A DNA stretch of 46,498 bases, from positions 1 through 46,498 of the forward strand of contig JALWDS010000008.1 in assembly GCA_027036775.1 (NCBI GenBank), written 5' to 3'. This DNA comes from Archaeoglobaceae archaeon (GTDB lineage Archaea; Halobacteriota; Archaeoglobi; Archaeoglobales; Archaeoglobaceae). This document shows positions 24,108 to 33,504 of the stretch, piece by piece. Every line of letters begins with the position of its first letter. The first letter of the stretch is position 1. The position numbers and the translations under genes were made by a program. Below the pieces are notes generated by a model, which was not told the origin of the DNA, made no database searches, and was given only the letters and a program-made list of their open reading frames with translations.

Positions 24108-25072
24108 ATCAGGTCCGATATTATGGCGCTCGCTGTTTCGACGCTTCCCGCACCTTTACCTATAACGAAGACCTCACCGGCCAAGTCTGTTTCGATCTCA
24201 AGGGCGTTTAAAGTGCCATAGATTGCAAGGGGATGGTTTAAAGGTATGAGCCTTGGAGAGACCCTCAGGTATTCCCTGTTAGCCTCCGCTATGAGCCTTA
24301 TGGTGTAACCGTTTTCCAGAGCAACTTTAAAGGCCTCTGGGGTTAGATCGGAAATTCCAACCCTCTCAACGTCTTCGAACTTCGCATTTAAACCCATCAA
24401 GGCGTTCGCTATTATGACCAACTTCGCTCCGGCATCTATCCCCTCGACGTCGTAAGTCGGATCCCTTTCCGCAATTCCCAACTCTTTGGCCTCTTCAAGG
24501 ATCATCTCGTATGGTAGGAGTTCCTTCTCCATCCTCGAAAGTATGTAGTTGCAAGTTCCGTTTAATATGCCCTTGACGGAGATAATTTCGTTACCGGCCA
24601 GATCGACTTTTGCGAGCTTTATTACGGGCATAGCTCCACCTACCGTGGCTTCGAACATCAACCTTGCATCGTTCTTCTCGGCCAAGTCCATCAGTTCTCT
24701 GAACGCAACTACCAACGGCCCCTTGTTGGAGGTTACGACATCTATTCCCCTCTTAAGACACTCCCTTATGTGAGTTAAACCGGGTTCCCCGCTTTCAACG
24801 TTTGTCGGTGTCACTTCTATGCAAACGTCGAAATCCAAATCCCTAACAACCTCTATCGACGTTATCTCCTCCGGCAGACTTCCCTTCCTTCTCTTAATTT
24901 CGAGCACCTTCCTCAAATCTAATCCGTTCTCGTCGTAAACCCCGCCTTTAGAATCTGTGACCGCTACAACCCTGTAATCTCCGATTAGGTTTCTCAAATA
25001 ACTCCGCTTTTCGATTAGAACCTTGGCAACCCCCCTTCCGACCGAACCGAAACCCACTATCGCAATCCTCAT
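24080..25072 (-). CDS. hom: Homoserine dehydrogenase
   Basis: This 330-residue enzyme reduces aspartate semialdehyde to homoserine for threonine and methionine. It starts [19 protein letters not shown] (Rossmann GxGxxG) and has EVTPTNVESGEPGLTHI, TSNKGPLV, EATVGGAMPVI and the catalytic GILNGTCNYILSRM region. ATG 25072 overlaps the ACT gene stop (ATGA). There is no C-terminal ACT domain in the protein itself; the adjacent ACT protein may be its detached regulator. Confidence 0.95.
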   Translation of the reverse strand: MRIAIVGFGSVGRGVAKVLIEKRSYLRNLIGDYRVVAVTDSKGGVYDENGLDLRKVLEIKRRKGSLPEEITSIEVVRDLDFDVCIEVTPTNVESGEPGLTHIRECLKRGIDVVTSNKGPLVVAFRELMDLAEKNDARLMFEATVGGAMPVIKLAKVDLAGNEIISVKGILNGTCNYILSRMEKELLPYEMILEEAKELGIAERDPTYDVEGIDAGAKLVIIANALMGLNAKFEDVERVGISDLTPEAFKVALENGYTIRLIAEANREYLRVSPRLIPLNHPLAIYGTLNALEIETDLAGEVFVIGKGAGSVETASAIISDLICLKSLRCS

Positions 25073-25563
25073 AGCGGTTCTATCACCTTTATCCCCTTCG
25101 ACTTGCAAACTCCCTTCAGTATCTCAACGGACTCCTTCAACTTCTCCTCGTTTACGGCGGAGACCTTTATGAACGCTGTAGAGGGCTTGTTCAACTCGGG
25201 CATGACTATCCTCATCTCCACAACTTCGGCAAATCCCGTCTTGTCTATGGCATCGACCGTCTCCCTCAAATCGGTGTGTATTATGTGACCTATGAGGAGC
25301 AGAGATGTCGCTACAGCATGCCTAACCCTGTTGAAACTCCTTACGATTATCCCCCTCCCTTCTATCTCCCTTAACAATCGATCCATCTTGCTTTCGTCTA
25401 TCTGGACCGCAATTCTGACCGGTATCCTGCCCAGAGGAGTTACCTCGTCTCTCCTATGCGTAACGCTGACCACGTTCCCTCCAAGTTTCGATATGGGCTC
25501 CAAAACCTTTATCAGCTGTCCGGGTTTGTCTTCGAGTTCCACGACCATCGTCAAGTTAATCAT
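25069..25563 (-). CDS. ACT-domain protein between ilvE and hom
   Basis: The 164-residue protein begins [20 protein letters not shown], which is the classic ACT-domain opening (strand, then D-x-P-G-x-L). A second half with [12 protein letters not shown] and [15 protein letters not shown] may form another alpha/beta domain. ACT domains bind amino acids allosterically. Its position between branched-chain aminotransferase and homoserine dehydrogenase points to feedback control of hom by threonine or isoleucine. ATG 25563 overlaps the ilvE stop; an upstream ATG would add four residues. Confidence 0.85.
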   Translation of the reverse strand: MINLTMVVELEDKPGQLIKVLEPISKLGGNVVSVTHRRDEVTPLGRIPVRIAVQIDESKMDRLLREIEGRGIIVRSFNRVRHAVATSLLLIGHIIHTDLRETVDAIDKTGFAEVVEMRIVMPELNKPSTAFIKVSAVNEEKLKESVEILKGVCKSKGIKVIEPL

Positions 25564-26431
25564 ATATGGGAACACCTTCCCTCTCCGTAACTTTTCTGAA
25601 CTCCTCCATAATCGTTTTCGTAATCCTCCCGGGTTTTCCGTCTCCGATAACCCTACCGTCTATCCAAACTATCGGACAGACCTCAGCTGCCGTCCCAGTT
25701 ACGAAAACCTCGTCTGCGGTGTAGAGGTCGTATAAGCTCAGGTTGCACTCCTTGAAGGGGATACCGAGTTTTTGAACTATCTCTATGACCACCTCCCTCG
25801 TTATGCCCTTGAGGTTGTTCACGGTTGGGGGTGTCATCACGACACCGTTCTTAACCACGAATATGTTGTCTCCGCTTCCCTCACTCACGTAACCGTTCTG
25901 ATCCAAAAATATCGCCTCGTCTCCACCCTTAACGTTAGCCTCTATCTTCGCGAGTATGTTGTTCAGGTAGTTCATAGACTTTATGTTTGGCGGTAGGGAA
26001 TCTATCGCGTTTCTCCTAACGGTGACCGTCACAGCTTTAATTCCCCTCTCGTAAAGATCGCCGTAGAGCTTTTCCCAAGGCTGGGCTATAACTATAATAG
26101 TCGGCTTCTTGCACTTCCTCGGGTCCAAACCCAAATCGCCAATTCCCCTCGTAACTATGGGTCTTATGTAGGCGTCTCTCAACTTGTTGACCCTCAGGGT
26201 TTCGAGAATTATCTCCATGAACTCCTCCTTGGAGATGGGTATATCCAAAGCTATGGCCCTTGCGGAATCGTATAACCTATCTACGTGCTCCCTGAGTTTG
26301 AAGACCTTGCCGTTGTATGCCCTTATCCCTTCAAAAACGCCGTCACCGTAGAGAAATCCGTGATCGAAAACGCTCACCTTAGCTTCATCTTTTGGAACGA
26401 ACTTGCCGTCTATGTAAACGAGCAAACCCAT
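25556..26431 (-). CDS. ilvE: Branched-chain-amino-acid aminotransferase
   Basis: This 291-residue fold-type IV PLP enzyme has [20 protein letters not shown] at the N-terminus, the PLP lysine in [14 protein letters not shown], the [13 protein letters not shown] loop and [14 protein letters not shown]. It transaminates leucine, isoleucine and valine; D-amino-acid transaminase is a less likely alternative. It heads the ilvE-ACT-hom overlap group, 38 bases after the ArsA-like gene. Confidence 0.93.
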   Translation of the reverse strand: MGLLVYIDGKFVPKDEAKVSVFDHGFLYGDGVFEGIRAYNGKVFKLREHVDRLYDSARAIALDIPISKEEFMEIILETLRVNKLRDAYIRPIVTRGIGDLGLDPRKCKKPTIIVIAQPWEKLYGDLYERGIKAVTVTVRRNAIDSLPPNIKSMNYLNNILAKIEANVKGGDEAIFLDQNGYVSEGSGDNIFVVKNGVVMTPPTVNNLKGITREVVIEIVQKLGIPFKECNLSLYDLYTADEVFVTGTAAEVCPIVWIDGRVIGDGKPGRITKTIMEEFRKVTEREGVPIYD

Positions 26432-26469
26432 GATCCTTAAAAATGTGAAGACAATAATAATGTTTCGTT

Positions 26470-27618
26470 TTAAGCAAAGTAAACGTTCAACCTCTCTCCT
26501 TTGAATTCTGCTCTAACCACGTCCTTCAGTGCGAGGGACTGAGGTAGGAACACTATCCTCTTCCAATTTCTTGCAATGATTATAAGCTCCTCACCCCTCT
26601 TGAGCATCTTCAGATCCTTCTTTTCGATGAAGGGGACGTTTATGGAGAGGACCGAATATCCGTCAACCTTCTTGATCTCCATGGGTCTGTGTCTGTAAAA
26701 TATCTCCGTCGGATCCCTTTCACCGTATATCTCGTTGGCCACGCTTTCAAGCTCCTCCCCGACGACCTCCCTGTCTCTGAAGTGAAGTTTGAACATGGGA
26801 AGGGGAAACCTCTGCTTTATCTCCTCTACGTATCTGTTTTGTATCTCTATCCAGTTGGAGAGGTATTCCCCAACGTCCTTCGGAAATATCTTGTTCACAA
26901 TGACGCAATCGACGTGATAACCGAAGAGGTTCAGATAAGTGAAGGCCCTCTCGGACTCCTTAATGACCATCTTCTCGGGATTCATTACTATCCTTACCGT
27001 AGTCTCCTCGCTCTCAAGTATCTCCTTCAACTTACCGAACTTAACGTAGAGCTCCTGAATCTTGTTCATGACCTCTTCAGACGGAAGGGGAACGTTAACC
27101 AAGGGTTCCGCTATCGGTTTGACTATCCTGAGTAGCTTCTTCTCTATCCCGAAAAATCTGTTCATATACCACTTCGCAACCTCAGGAACGCTTAGAAGTC
27201 TGAGTGTTTCTCCAGTTGGAGCGCAGTCGAGTATTGTCACGTCGTAACTCCTCTTCTCGTGGTATTCCAAGAGGTGAAGTAGGCTCGCCATCTCGTCGAA
27301 TCCCGGGAATATGGCCAACTCCTCCGCAACGACGTCATCTATACCCTGAGACCTGAAGAAGGCTTCCAAGTATTCCTTTATAACGCTCCAGTGCTTCTCC
27401 AACTCGTATTCCACGTTGACCTCCATAGCGTAGAGGTTCTCTCTAACCTTCGTCGGGAAAGGATTAAGCTCCATCTGAAATGCATCCGATAGGCTGTGTG
27501 CGGGATCGGTAGAGATTATTAGGGTTTTGTAACCCAAACTGGCTGTTTTCAGGGCGGTTGCGGAAGCTACGGTCGTCTTACCTACTCCTCCCTTGCCCGT
27601 AAAGAGGAGGACTCTCAT
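26470..27618 (-). CDS. ArsA/Get3-family ATPase
   Basis: The 382-residue soluble ATPase opens [19 protein letters not shown] (deviant Walker A with the signature lysine). It also has [13 protein letters not shown] (switch I) and [17 protein letters not shown] (switch II). One ATPase domain only, as in archaeal Get3-like proteins, which are proposed to escort tail-anchored proteins, although arsenite-pump ATPases share the fold. The lack of an arsB gene nearby favours the Get3-like role. It is first in the leftward run. Confidence 0.88.
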   Translation of the reverse strand: MRVLLFTGKGGVGKTTVASATALKTASLGYKTLIISTDPAHSLSDAFQMELNPFPTKVRENLYAMEVNVEYELEKHWSVIKEYLEAFFRSQGIDDVVAEELAIFPGFDEMASLLHLLEYHEKRSYDVTILDCAPTGETLRLLSVPEVAKWYMNRFFGIEKKLLRIVKPIAEPLVNVPLPSEEVMNKIQELYVKFGKLKEILESEETTVRIVMNPEKMVIKESERAFTYLNLFGYHVDCVIVNKIFPKDVGEYLSNWIEIQNRYVEEIKQRFPLPMFKLHFRDREVVGEELESVANEIYGERDPTEIFYRHRPMEIKKVDGYSVLSINVPFIEKKDLKMLKRGEELIIIARNWKRIVFLPQSLALKDVVRAEFKGERLNVYFA

Positions 27619-27746
27619 GGGAGGGGTTGAATTGCGGGTTAAAAAACGTTTGTCGTGGTGAATTACATAATAGCTTAAAACTGTTGAAGAGATCGATGAA
27701 AGAATCGAGAACTTTATGGGTTTTTATTTAAGTGAAAAAAGAAAAA

Positions 27747-28097
27747 CTAATGTCTGCAACCGAAGCTCTCGTCCGCTTCAACGAGCATGCCGTTCAAAAA
27801 TCGTTCTATTGCATCCCTAACTCTCATACCGTTTGGAGCAACGTAAACCCCTATTCCGTAGCTCTTAAAGAGTGCAATCGCCTTAACACCCATGCCACAG
27901 CATATGACGACATCAACACCCAAGGACTTCAGCAGTTCTGGCGGTCTTCCAAAACCTCCAAAGTGCTCCGTTCTGTTCTCTATCACTTCAACTTCGCCCG
28001 TTTCCGTGTCGTAAATTGTGAACGTTGGGGCCCTTCCGAAGTGTTCGCATATAAGGTCGTCCAATCCACCGCTGTGCGTTGGAATCGCTATCCTCAT
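27747..28097 (-). CDS. NifX/NifB-like dinitrogenase iron-molybdenum cofactor domain protein
   Basis: This 116-residue protein starts MRIAIPTHSGGLDDLICEHFG and has the family's GRAPTFTIYD, DVVICCGMGVKAIALF and a C-terminal helical part. Stand-alone members of this family bind iron-sulfur or Fe-Mo-type cofactors and are common beside Mrp-type ATPases and DUF5320 proteins in anaerobes, often without nitrogenase. ATG 28097 was chosen; a GTG at 28106 overlapping the upstream stop would add three residues. It is third in a coupled trio. Confidence 0.88.
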   Translation of the reverse strand: MRIAIPTHSGGLDDLICEHFGRAPTFTIYDTETGEVEVIENRTEHFGGFGRPPELLKSLGVDVVICCGMGVKAIALFKSYGIGVYVAPNGMRVRDAIERFLNGMLVEADESFGCRH

Positions 28098-28102
28098 AGC
28101 GA

Positions 28103-28309
28103 TCACTTCTTACCTTTCAACTCTTCGATTCTCCTCTTTATCTCCTCAAGCTCCCTCTCAAGCTCTTCCTTCATTGCCTCCAAGTATTCTATTTCCTCCT
28201 CCCTCGACGGGTAAGGAGGGGCGAAATACCACCACCTCATCCATCCCGGTAGTCCGGTTGCCCAGTAGCACCATCTCCATCCCCAACCTCTACCCCATCC
28301 CCAAGGCAT
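28103..28309 (-). CDS. Small Trp/Gly-rich protein with coiled-coil end (68 aa)
   Basis: The N-terminal half is rich in W, G and R ([13 protein letters not shown]). The C-terminal half is a charged helix ([20 protein letters not shown]) likely to form a coiled coil. This is the layout of many short DUF5320-type proteins next to NifX-like genes. ATG 28309 shares its A with the TGA of the preceding gene (TGATG), so the two are coupled. The function is unknown. Confidence 0.75.
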   Translation of the reverse strand: MPWGWGRGWGWRWCYWATGLPGWMRWWYFAPPYPSREEEIEYLEAMKEELERELEEIKRRIEELKGKK

Positions 28310-28500
28310 CACCACCACCTCCCTCTGAACCTAAACCTCCTTCCGAATCCGAATCTCCAAAAGCCGAACCATCTACCTCCGAAGGGCGGAAAGACAAAGC
28401 GGTTCATGAATCCCGGCACCGGATAGCCAGAGCAGAATCCCGCCCTCCTTCCAGTTCTCGGCCCCAAACCCCAAGGTCCAGTTCTGTCTCCCCAAGGCAT
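28309..28500 (-). CDS. DUF5320 family protein (63 aa)
   Basis: The start [20 protein letters not shown] matches the conserved opening of DUF5320 proteins (MPxGDxTGPxGxGPxTGRxxGxC), followed by FCSGYP and an aromatic/arginine-rich tail. The family accompanies NifX-like and Mrp-like genes in anaerobic archaea and bacteria, but the function is not known. It is first of the trio ending with the NifX-like gene. Confidence 0.85.
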   Translation of the reverse strand: MPWGDRTGPWGLGPRTGRRAGFCSGYPVPGFMNRFVFPPFGGRWFGFWRFGFGRRFRFRGRWW

Positions 28501-28655
28501 GTTATTAGGTCAACCTAAACTTCACTTAAAACTTTCGGTGAACCTAAATTGATTGGCTACGTTGAACCGTTGCAATTTCAGATCGAAAATTCAAACGTAA
28601 ATCTGTGAACTACCTCCGAAAGCTTTAATAACATATCTTTGCTATATAAATCCAA
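28501..28655. promoter_or_regulatory. Promoter gap before DUF5320 gene and tRNA-Met
   Basis: No gene is seen. On the plus strand CTTTAATA (28623-28630) lies about 29 bases before tRNA-Met and fits a TATA box. On the minus strand AAGTTTTAAGTG (about 28520-28532) is a candidate for the DUF5320 trio. A further TATATAAAT at 28643-28651 is too close to the tRNA to serve it. Confidence 0.45.
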
Positions 28656-28729
28656 GCCGAGGTGGCCTAGCTGGTTGGGGCGACGGACTCATAATCCGTA
28701 GGTCCCGGGTTCGAATCCCGGCCTCGGCA
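28656..28729 (+). tRNA. tRNA-Met(CAT), elongator type
   Basis: The 74 bases fold with acceptor GCCGAGG/CCTCGGC, anticodon stem ACGGA/TCCGT around CTCATAA (anticodon CAT) and T arm CCGGG TTCGAAT CCCGG. The discriminator is A. The acceptor and body resemble elongator tRNA-Met rather than initiator. A tRNA-Ile with modified CAT is less likely but not excluded. Confidence 0.93.
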
Positions 28730-28899
28730 TGTTTCCCCTTCTAACTTAAAAGGTATACAGCAACTCACCCCATCTCGTATCCGCATTTTGGGCAAACTCA
28801 CGTTTTAGCTTGAAAACCCCACCAAGCATATAATGTTTATAGTTGTAAGCCATTTAGGACCGAGACGTTAAAAACAGATCGAGATACAAACAAAAAGGC

Positions 28900-30300
28900 A
28901 TGAGGGTCAGGGTTAGAGGTATATACGCTACAGCGATAACGAAGGTTTTCCTCGACAAAGGTATTGAGGTTTCTCACACTTCAAAGGTCATTAGGGACAG
29001 GTTCGGAATTGAAGATTCAAAAGAACCCCCTACCGTTACGGTTAAGGATACTGAAGAGATGCACGGAGTAGTTGTAGTTGGCGAATACGATCACGGGAGA
29101 AAAATCTACGAGATTTTGAAGGGTTACTCAAACGTCAGATGGGTTTCGAAGTTACCCCTCCACGCCATAATAAAGGGGAGGGTCGTTGAGGTTAGGGACG
29201 GAAGATCGATAGTGGACTTGGGGAGATACAAGGGGGTGTTTAACGGAAGGTTGGAGGTAGGTAGAGAGATGCTTTTCGACGTTTCAAGGCCCTTCATGCC
29301 GAACGACGAATACGCAAAGTTATCTATGAGATACACGGTTTTCGGAAGTTACGTGGCTTTGATAAAGGGGTTGGGTAGGAGGGTTGTATTCAGTAGGCAC
29401 ATAGTTGACAGGAGGTTGAGGAGGGATTTGACAGCACTTTCTCTCTCTTCAAACGTCGAGGATTGGTGCGTAAAGTGGAGAAGTTCCGCAACTATAGGTA
29501 GTTTGGAGGACATGCTTAAGGACCTGAGGGAGACATACGAGAGGGCCAAGAAGATTGTTAAGGCCGGGGAAAAGGCGGAGGTTGGAGAGCTCGTTTACGA
29601 TGGTGAGTTTTTCGCCATTCTCAATATCGACAAAAGCAAATGCGACGAGATCAGAAACGAGGTCGTTCCAACGATAAGGTATCACCACTCGCTGAAATCG
29701 GTCGATGAGAACGAGGTGGTGGATTTCAGCGAGAGCTTGATCGAGCGCGGTTTGTGCGATAGGGAAGGTGTATCGGAGTGTGCAAGGAACTACGTTTTAT
29801 CGAAGATGTGCGAGCAGAAGGTAGTTAGGATAGAGCACATCTCCGCCTTGAAGGGGGAGATCATCAGGTTGACTCCCGGAAGACCCCTAAACGTTTACAG
29901 CATCAAGAGGGTCTTCAGAAGAGCTGGAGTATTCGACGGGCTAAACGTGAAGAAAGAACCCGGAGATTACGACGTAATGGAGTTCCTTCCAGACGTTCCG
30001 ATCATTTTACACAAATACTACGGGAGGGATGGTAAACTTAAAGGGCTTTACGTAAACTTGAACACACCTCCAGACATCTCAAGGGACAGGATAAGGTATG
30101 TGGATATGGAGGTAGATGTGGTTGCGGGAGAGGAGGTTAAGACGATAGACGTCGAAAAGCTTGAGAGGGCTTGCCAACTGGGAATAGTCGACGAAAGCTT
30201 AAAGGGTTACTACATCGATCTCGCGGAAAGGATAGAGGAATTTCTAAAATCCCACGATCCTTCTGAGGTCACGATACACGAGATTGCTAAAGCTCTATAA
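28900..30300 (+). CDS. FAU-1 family RNA-binding protein/RNase (E/G-like plus DUF402)
   Basis: This 466-residue protein has the archaeal FAU-1 layout. An N-terminal part has HAIIKGRVVEVRDGRSIVDLG, an S1-like RNA-binding strand set seen in RNase E/G proteins. A long middle part follows, and a C-terminal DUF402 domain (about residues 310-455) has YSIKRVFR, VPIILHKYY and YVDMEVDVVA. FAU-1 binds AU-rich RNA and is reported to process rRNA precursors. It starts at the first ATG after a TATA-containing gap and ends overlapping the convergent moeA gene by 14 bases. Confidence 0.88.
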   Translation: MRVRVRGIYATAITKVFLDKGIEVSHTSKVIRDRFGIEDSKEPPTVTVKDTEEMHGVVVVGEYDHGRKIYEILKGYSNVRWVSKLPLHAIIKGRVVEVRDGRSIVDLGRYKGVFNGRLEVGREMLFDVSRPFMPNDEYAKLSMRYTVFGSYVALIKGLGRRVVFSRHIVDRRLRRDLTALSLSSNVEDWCVKWRSSATIGSLEDMLKDLRETYERAKKIVKAGEKAEVGELVYDGEFFAILNIDKSKCDEIRNEVVPTIRYHHSLKSVDENEVVDFSESLIERGLCDREGVSECARNYVLSKMCEQKVVRIEHISALKGEIIRLTPGRPLNVYSIKRVFRRAGVFDGLNVKKEPGDYDVMEFLPDVPIILHKYYGRDGKLKGLYVNLNTPPDISRDRIRYVDMEVDVVAGEEVKTIDVEKLERACQLGIVDESLKGYYIDLAERIEEFLKSHDPSEVTIHEIAKAL

Positions 30301-32224
30301 CTTTTCCCGTTTTATCGGTCACGTTTATTCCGGGCAACCTTTTAACCGCCTTCTTGAAATCTTCACTCCTCAAGGTCTCTATAAACCTTCTTACGGATTC
30401 CTTGTTCAACCTATCCCTTCTCACGACGAAGTCAAACTCCTCTGGCCTAATTGGAATGAAGTCCAATCCATACCTTTCAGCGACAGTCCTAATACCAACT
30501 CCTACATCCGCCTTTCCAGTTAAAACAGCCACAGCTACCGCTGTGTGAGTTTTCGCCTCAACATCGTATCCTCTAACTCTCTTCGTAACATCGTCGAAGC
30601 TCAAACCCATTCTTTCAGCCAAATCCTTCAACTTCATGTCTATCAAAACCCTCGTCCCGCTCCCTCTGTTTCTGTTTATGAAAACCACGTCTTCTCTAAG
30701 CAAGTCTTCGAATCCCCTAATACCCTTGGGATTTCCCTTAGCAACTATGAACCCCTGTTCCCTCTCGTAACCCTTTATCAGAACGACGTCCTTCAATCCC
30801 AACTTCCCTATGAACGGGACATTGTAGGTGTTAGTTTCCTCGTCGAGCAGATGCGTTCCAGCAATATCCGCCTCTCCCCTCTTTAACGCCAGCAAACCAC
30901 CCATAGACCCGACGTTTATGACCTTCGCGCCCAACTTTGCCAGAGTCAGTATGAGGTCAACCCCCAAGCAGTGGCTACCCATCACAACCAACTCCGAAGG
31001 CCTGTAATCACCAAAGAGGGTTACCTCCACCTCCTCTCCAACATCGAGGAAAGCGACGTTCTCTGGAATCTCTATGAAACCGTCGGCTTTGGCTAAGGTT
31101 GAAGTTGAACCCGAATAGGACGTAAACGGATACGCAATGTATCTGTCCGTTTTTATCAACGCAACCGGTTTGAGTTCCCTCCTTCCAACTTCGGAGTAAG
31201 TTTTAACCTGAATTACCGCCTTCACCTTATTTTTTTCCTCCCTCAAACCCGTCAGCTTTCTCAGAAACGGAGAAACTATCGCGTCGAATATCATCAGGGC
31301 TGAGAGGGGATAACCGGGCAATCCGAAAAGAACCTTTCCGTTGGCTTTGGCTATGACCGTAGGTTTACCCGGTTTGATCGCAATTCCGTGAACCAAAACA
31401 TCTCCAAACTCCTCGAACACCCTGTATATAACGTCTCCCAATCCAGCGGAGGTGCTTCCAGACGTTACAACCACATCGCATTCTTTCAAGGCCCTCTCGA
31501 CAACCCTCCTCATCTCATCGTAATCGTCCCTAACGACACCGTATGGAATTGGAATGCAATTGCATTCTCTAACCTTGGAGGTTATGGTGTAGAGGTTCAC
31601 GTCGTAGATTTTGCCCATATCCAGGGGTCTTCCCAACTCGACTATCTCGTCTCCTGTGGATATTATCCCAACTTTCGGTTTTCTGAAAACCCTAACCTTA
31701 TCAACCCCAGCGGACGCAATTAAACCTATCTCCCTCGAACTCAAAACCTTCCCCTTCCTAACCAAGAGCTCTCCCTCCATTGCATCGCTCCCAGCGCTGG
31801 CTACGTTTTCGTTCGGTGCTACGGGTTTGTAAACGTAAACGTAACCTTCTCTAATTGATGTGTATTCCACCATGACGACAGCGTTGGCCCCCTTCGGTAT
31901 CATCGCCCCGGTTGAAACCTCTACAGCACACCCCCTCTCAACTTCAACTTCTGGTATTTCTCCAGCCCTAACGCTACCGATCAACTTGAGCTTCACGGGC
32001 TTATCCTCTTCAGCCAAAAATGTGTCCTCAGCCTTAACAGCAAAACCGTCCATCGTAGCTCTATCGAAAGGTGGAACATCACATTTTGCGTAAACGTCTT
32101 CGGCCAAAACCCTACCGTGAGCGTCGATCAAGCTAACCTCCTCAACTCCCAAATCTATTTCCAAGTCGTTTAGAATTCCTCTGACCTCATCCAAACTCTT
32201 GAGCCTTCTGAAGACCTTTCTCAT
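30287..32224 (-). CDS. moeA: MoeA molybdopterin transferase fused to a periplasmic-binding-like domain
   Basis: This 645-residue protein begins with MoeA (residues about 1-405). It has CDVPPFDRATMDGFAV, VSTGAMIPKGANAVVMVEYT, the MPT-binding VVTSGSTSAGLGDVI and LFGLPGYPLSALM. MoeA inserts molybdenum or tungsten into molybdopterin. The C-terminal part (about 415-645) is a LysR-substrate/periplasmic-binding-like domain with LVVMGSHCLGVDLIL, VFINRNRGSGTRVLID and GKADVGVGIRTVAERYGL, known fused to MoeA in archaea and probably sensing oxyanion. ATG 32224 was used, because the longer frame would overlap the divergent gene at 32296. Confidence 0.93.
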   Translation of the reverse strand: MRKVFRRLKSLDEVRGILNDLEIDLGVEEVSLIDAHGRVLAEDVYAKCDVPPFDRATMDGFAVKAEDTFLAEEDKPVKLKLIGSVRAGEIPEVEVERGCAVEVSTGAMIPKGANAVVMVEYTSIREGYVYVYKPVAPNENVASAGSDAMEGELLVRKGKVLSSREIGLIASAGVDKVRVFRKPKVGIISTGDEIVELGRPLDMGKIYDVNLYTITSKVRECNCIPIPYGVVRDDYDEMRRVVERALKECDVVVTSGSTSAGLGDVIYRVFEEFGDVLVHGIAIKPGKPTVIAKANGKVLFGLPGYPLSALMIFDAIVSPFLRKLTGLREEKNKVKAVIQVKTYSEVGRRELKPVALIKTDRYIAYPFTSYSGSTSTLAKADGFIEIPENVAFLDVGEEVEVTLFGDYRPSELVVMGSHCLGVDLILTLAKLGAKVINVGSMGGLLALKRGEADIAGTHLLDEETNTYNVPFIGKLGLKDVVLIKGYEREQGFIVAKGNPKGIRGFEDLLREDVVFINRNRGSGTRVLIDMKLKDLAERMGLSFDDVTKRVRGYDVEAKTHTAVAVAVLTGKADVGVGIRTVAERYGLDFIPIRPEEFDFVVRRDRLNKESVRRFIETLRSEDFKKAVKRLPGINVTDKTGKVIEL

Positions 32225-32295
32225 CCTTTTAAAGTTGGCGGATTTAAGATAAAGGTTTCCGTAAGACTTAAAATTTTCCAAAGCGATGTTGTTAA
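32225..32295. promoter_or_regulatory. Divergent promoter between moeA and the membrane-protein operon
   Basis: The 71 bases contain ACTTAAAATTTT (about 32265-32276), a TATA-like run upstream of the rightward gene, and GATTTAAGAT (about 32239-32249) for moeA. Nothing else is seen. Confidence 0.4.
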
Positions 32296-32631
32296 ATGAG
32301 AAGTCTGATAGTCGTGTTATCTTCCTACTTTGCGGTTCTTGGAATCGGCTACTTTGTCGAAACTTCGAAAATACCCATTTTCTACAAGTTCTCACTCTCG
32401 ATCGCCTTAGCTTTGCTCGTTGTGGCTTTGATATTGAAGCTCAGAAAAGGGATGTCCGAACTTGAAAATGCTGTATTTACGGTCGTTTTAGTATCGACAC
32501 TTGCGATCTCGTGGGTTTCGAGAGATATTGGTGAGGGGAAGCTCTCGATTTTCACGGTAGCAATTTTGTTCGTTCTCTTAGGGGCTATCGCAACAACGGT
32601 TAAAAAGTTTGCGGAGCACAGATCAGCATGA
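32296..32631 (+). CDS. Small membrane protein, operon gene 1 (111 aa)
   Basis: Three or four hydrophobic helices are visible: IVVLSSYFAVLGIGYFV, FSLSIALALLVVALIL, AVFTVVLVSTLAISWV and FTVAILFVLLGAIATTV. There are short charged loops and no motif that I recognise. It is first in a rightward run of tightly spaced genes and overlaps the next by four bases (ATGA). The function is unknown. Confidence 0.75.
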   Translation: MRSLIVVLSSYFAVLGIGYFVETSKIPIFYKFSLSIALALLVVALILKLRKGMSELENAVFTVVLVSTLAISWVSRDIGEGKLSIFTVAILFVLLGAIATTVKKFAEHRSA

Positions 32632-32900
32632 TAGTCGGATTGGCTGAGATCGCATTAGTTGGATTTATCGTAACGGCAGTTCTTGTCACCATATACGTCC
32701 TTCTGAAAAAGACGAAGGAGTTCAAAGACTACGAGAGGATTAGGGACTACCTGATAATGGGAACGCTGATATGGCTTGGCGGAATCCTTTGGGAAGACCT
32801 TTCGGTTCAGGTTGTTGGTGGTTGCGTAAGCTTTTACGGTCTAATTCTGCTCTGCTACAACTACTACAAAAGGGGTTACGAGGAAGGTTTGAGGGGGTGA
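32628..32900 (+). CDS. Small membrane protein, operon gene 2 (90 aa)
   Basis: The first 25 residues form a clear membrane helix (LVGFIVTAVLVTIYVLL). A charged stretch (KKTKEFKDYERIRDYL) and two weaker hydrophobic stretches (IMGTLIWLGGILW, VVGGCVSFYGLILLCY) follow. No family is recognised. The ATG overlaps the preceding stop, and the next gene begins five bases after this stop. Confidence 0.75.
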   Translation: MIVGLAEIALVGFIVTAVLVTIYVLLKKTKEFKDYERIRDYLIMGTLIWLGGILWEDLSVQVVGGCVSFYGLILLCYNYYKRGYEEGLRG

Positions 32901-32904
32901 GAGC

Positions 32905-33504
32905 TTGAGAAGTTTGTCAGTGTTGCGGGAAGTTATTTTAAGTCCCAAGAGGGCGTTTGAGGAGATAAGCGAGAACGGAAAGGATTTTCTGATTACGGCG
33001 TTGATAATAGTGGCCCTTCCGAACGTCGTTTCTGCCGTTCTGTATGCTGATTACACCCACCTGAAAGGGGTGGTTAGAGACGTTGCGGAGTGGATAGTTT
33101 CGGTAATTTTGCTCTACGCAATAGGCAAGGCCTTGAAGGGAAGAGCGAACTTCGTTGGTTTGTTGTCTGCAGTAGGATACGCGAGGTTTCCATTGATATT
33201 CCCACCGATACTCGGTTACCTAATCGTGAAATCCATCCCAGAGGACGTCAAGGTCCTCATCAAAGCCACGAAAGGACAGATATCAAACGAGATGGCGATT
33301 TACGTGATGACCCGTTTGCTAAATCCCGTTACGGTTACACTCGGAATAATTGCGTTGGCTTTAATTCTCTGGAGTCTGGCGTTGTGCGTGATAGCGGTCA
33401 GAGAATCAAACAAGTTCTCGACTTGGAGGGCTTTCTGCAGTGTGGTCGTTGCACTGTTTGTAGTTACGTTTGGACTCACTAAGGTTTGGAGGAAGTTGCC
33501 ATGA
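32905..33504 (+). CDS. Yip1-like multi-pass membrane protein, operon gene 3 (199 aa)
   Basis: The opening LREVILSPKRAFEEISENG is typical of Yip1-domain proteins, which begin with a P-x-x-A/T-F motif before five membrane helices. Here helices are seen at ITALIIVALPNVVSAV, WIVSVILLYAIGKAL, FPLIFPPILGYLIV, VTLGIIALALILWSLALCV and VVVALFVVTFGL. The start is TTG at 32905 with a GGGGGTGAG site just upstream. Prokaryotic Yip1-like proteins have no firmly known role. Confidence 0.75.
   Translation: MRSLSVLREVILSPKRAFEEISENGKDFLITALIIVALPNVVSAVLYADYTHLKGVVRDVAEWIVSVILLYAIGKALKGRANFVGLLSAVGYARFPLIFPPILGYLIVKSIPEDVKVLIKATKGQISNEMAIYVMTRLLNPVTVTLGIIALALILWSLALCVIAVRESNKFSTWRAFCSVVVALFVVTFGLTKVWRKLP

Noticed and set aside
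28765-28802. Zinc-ribbon protein on the minus strand
   Set aside because: A VCPKCGYEMG end is readable, but no start or upstream frame exists; it is at best a scrap of a gene.
32225-32395. N-terminal extension of moeA
   Set aside because: The extension overlaps the divergent membrane-protein gene and its promoter and has no MoeA similarity.
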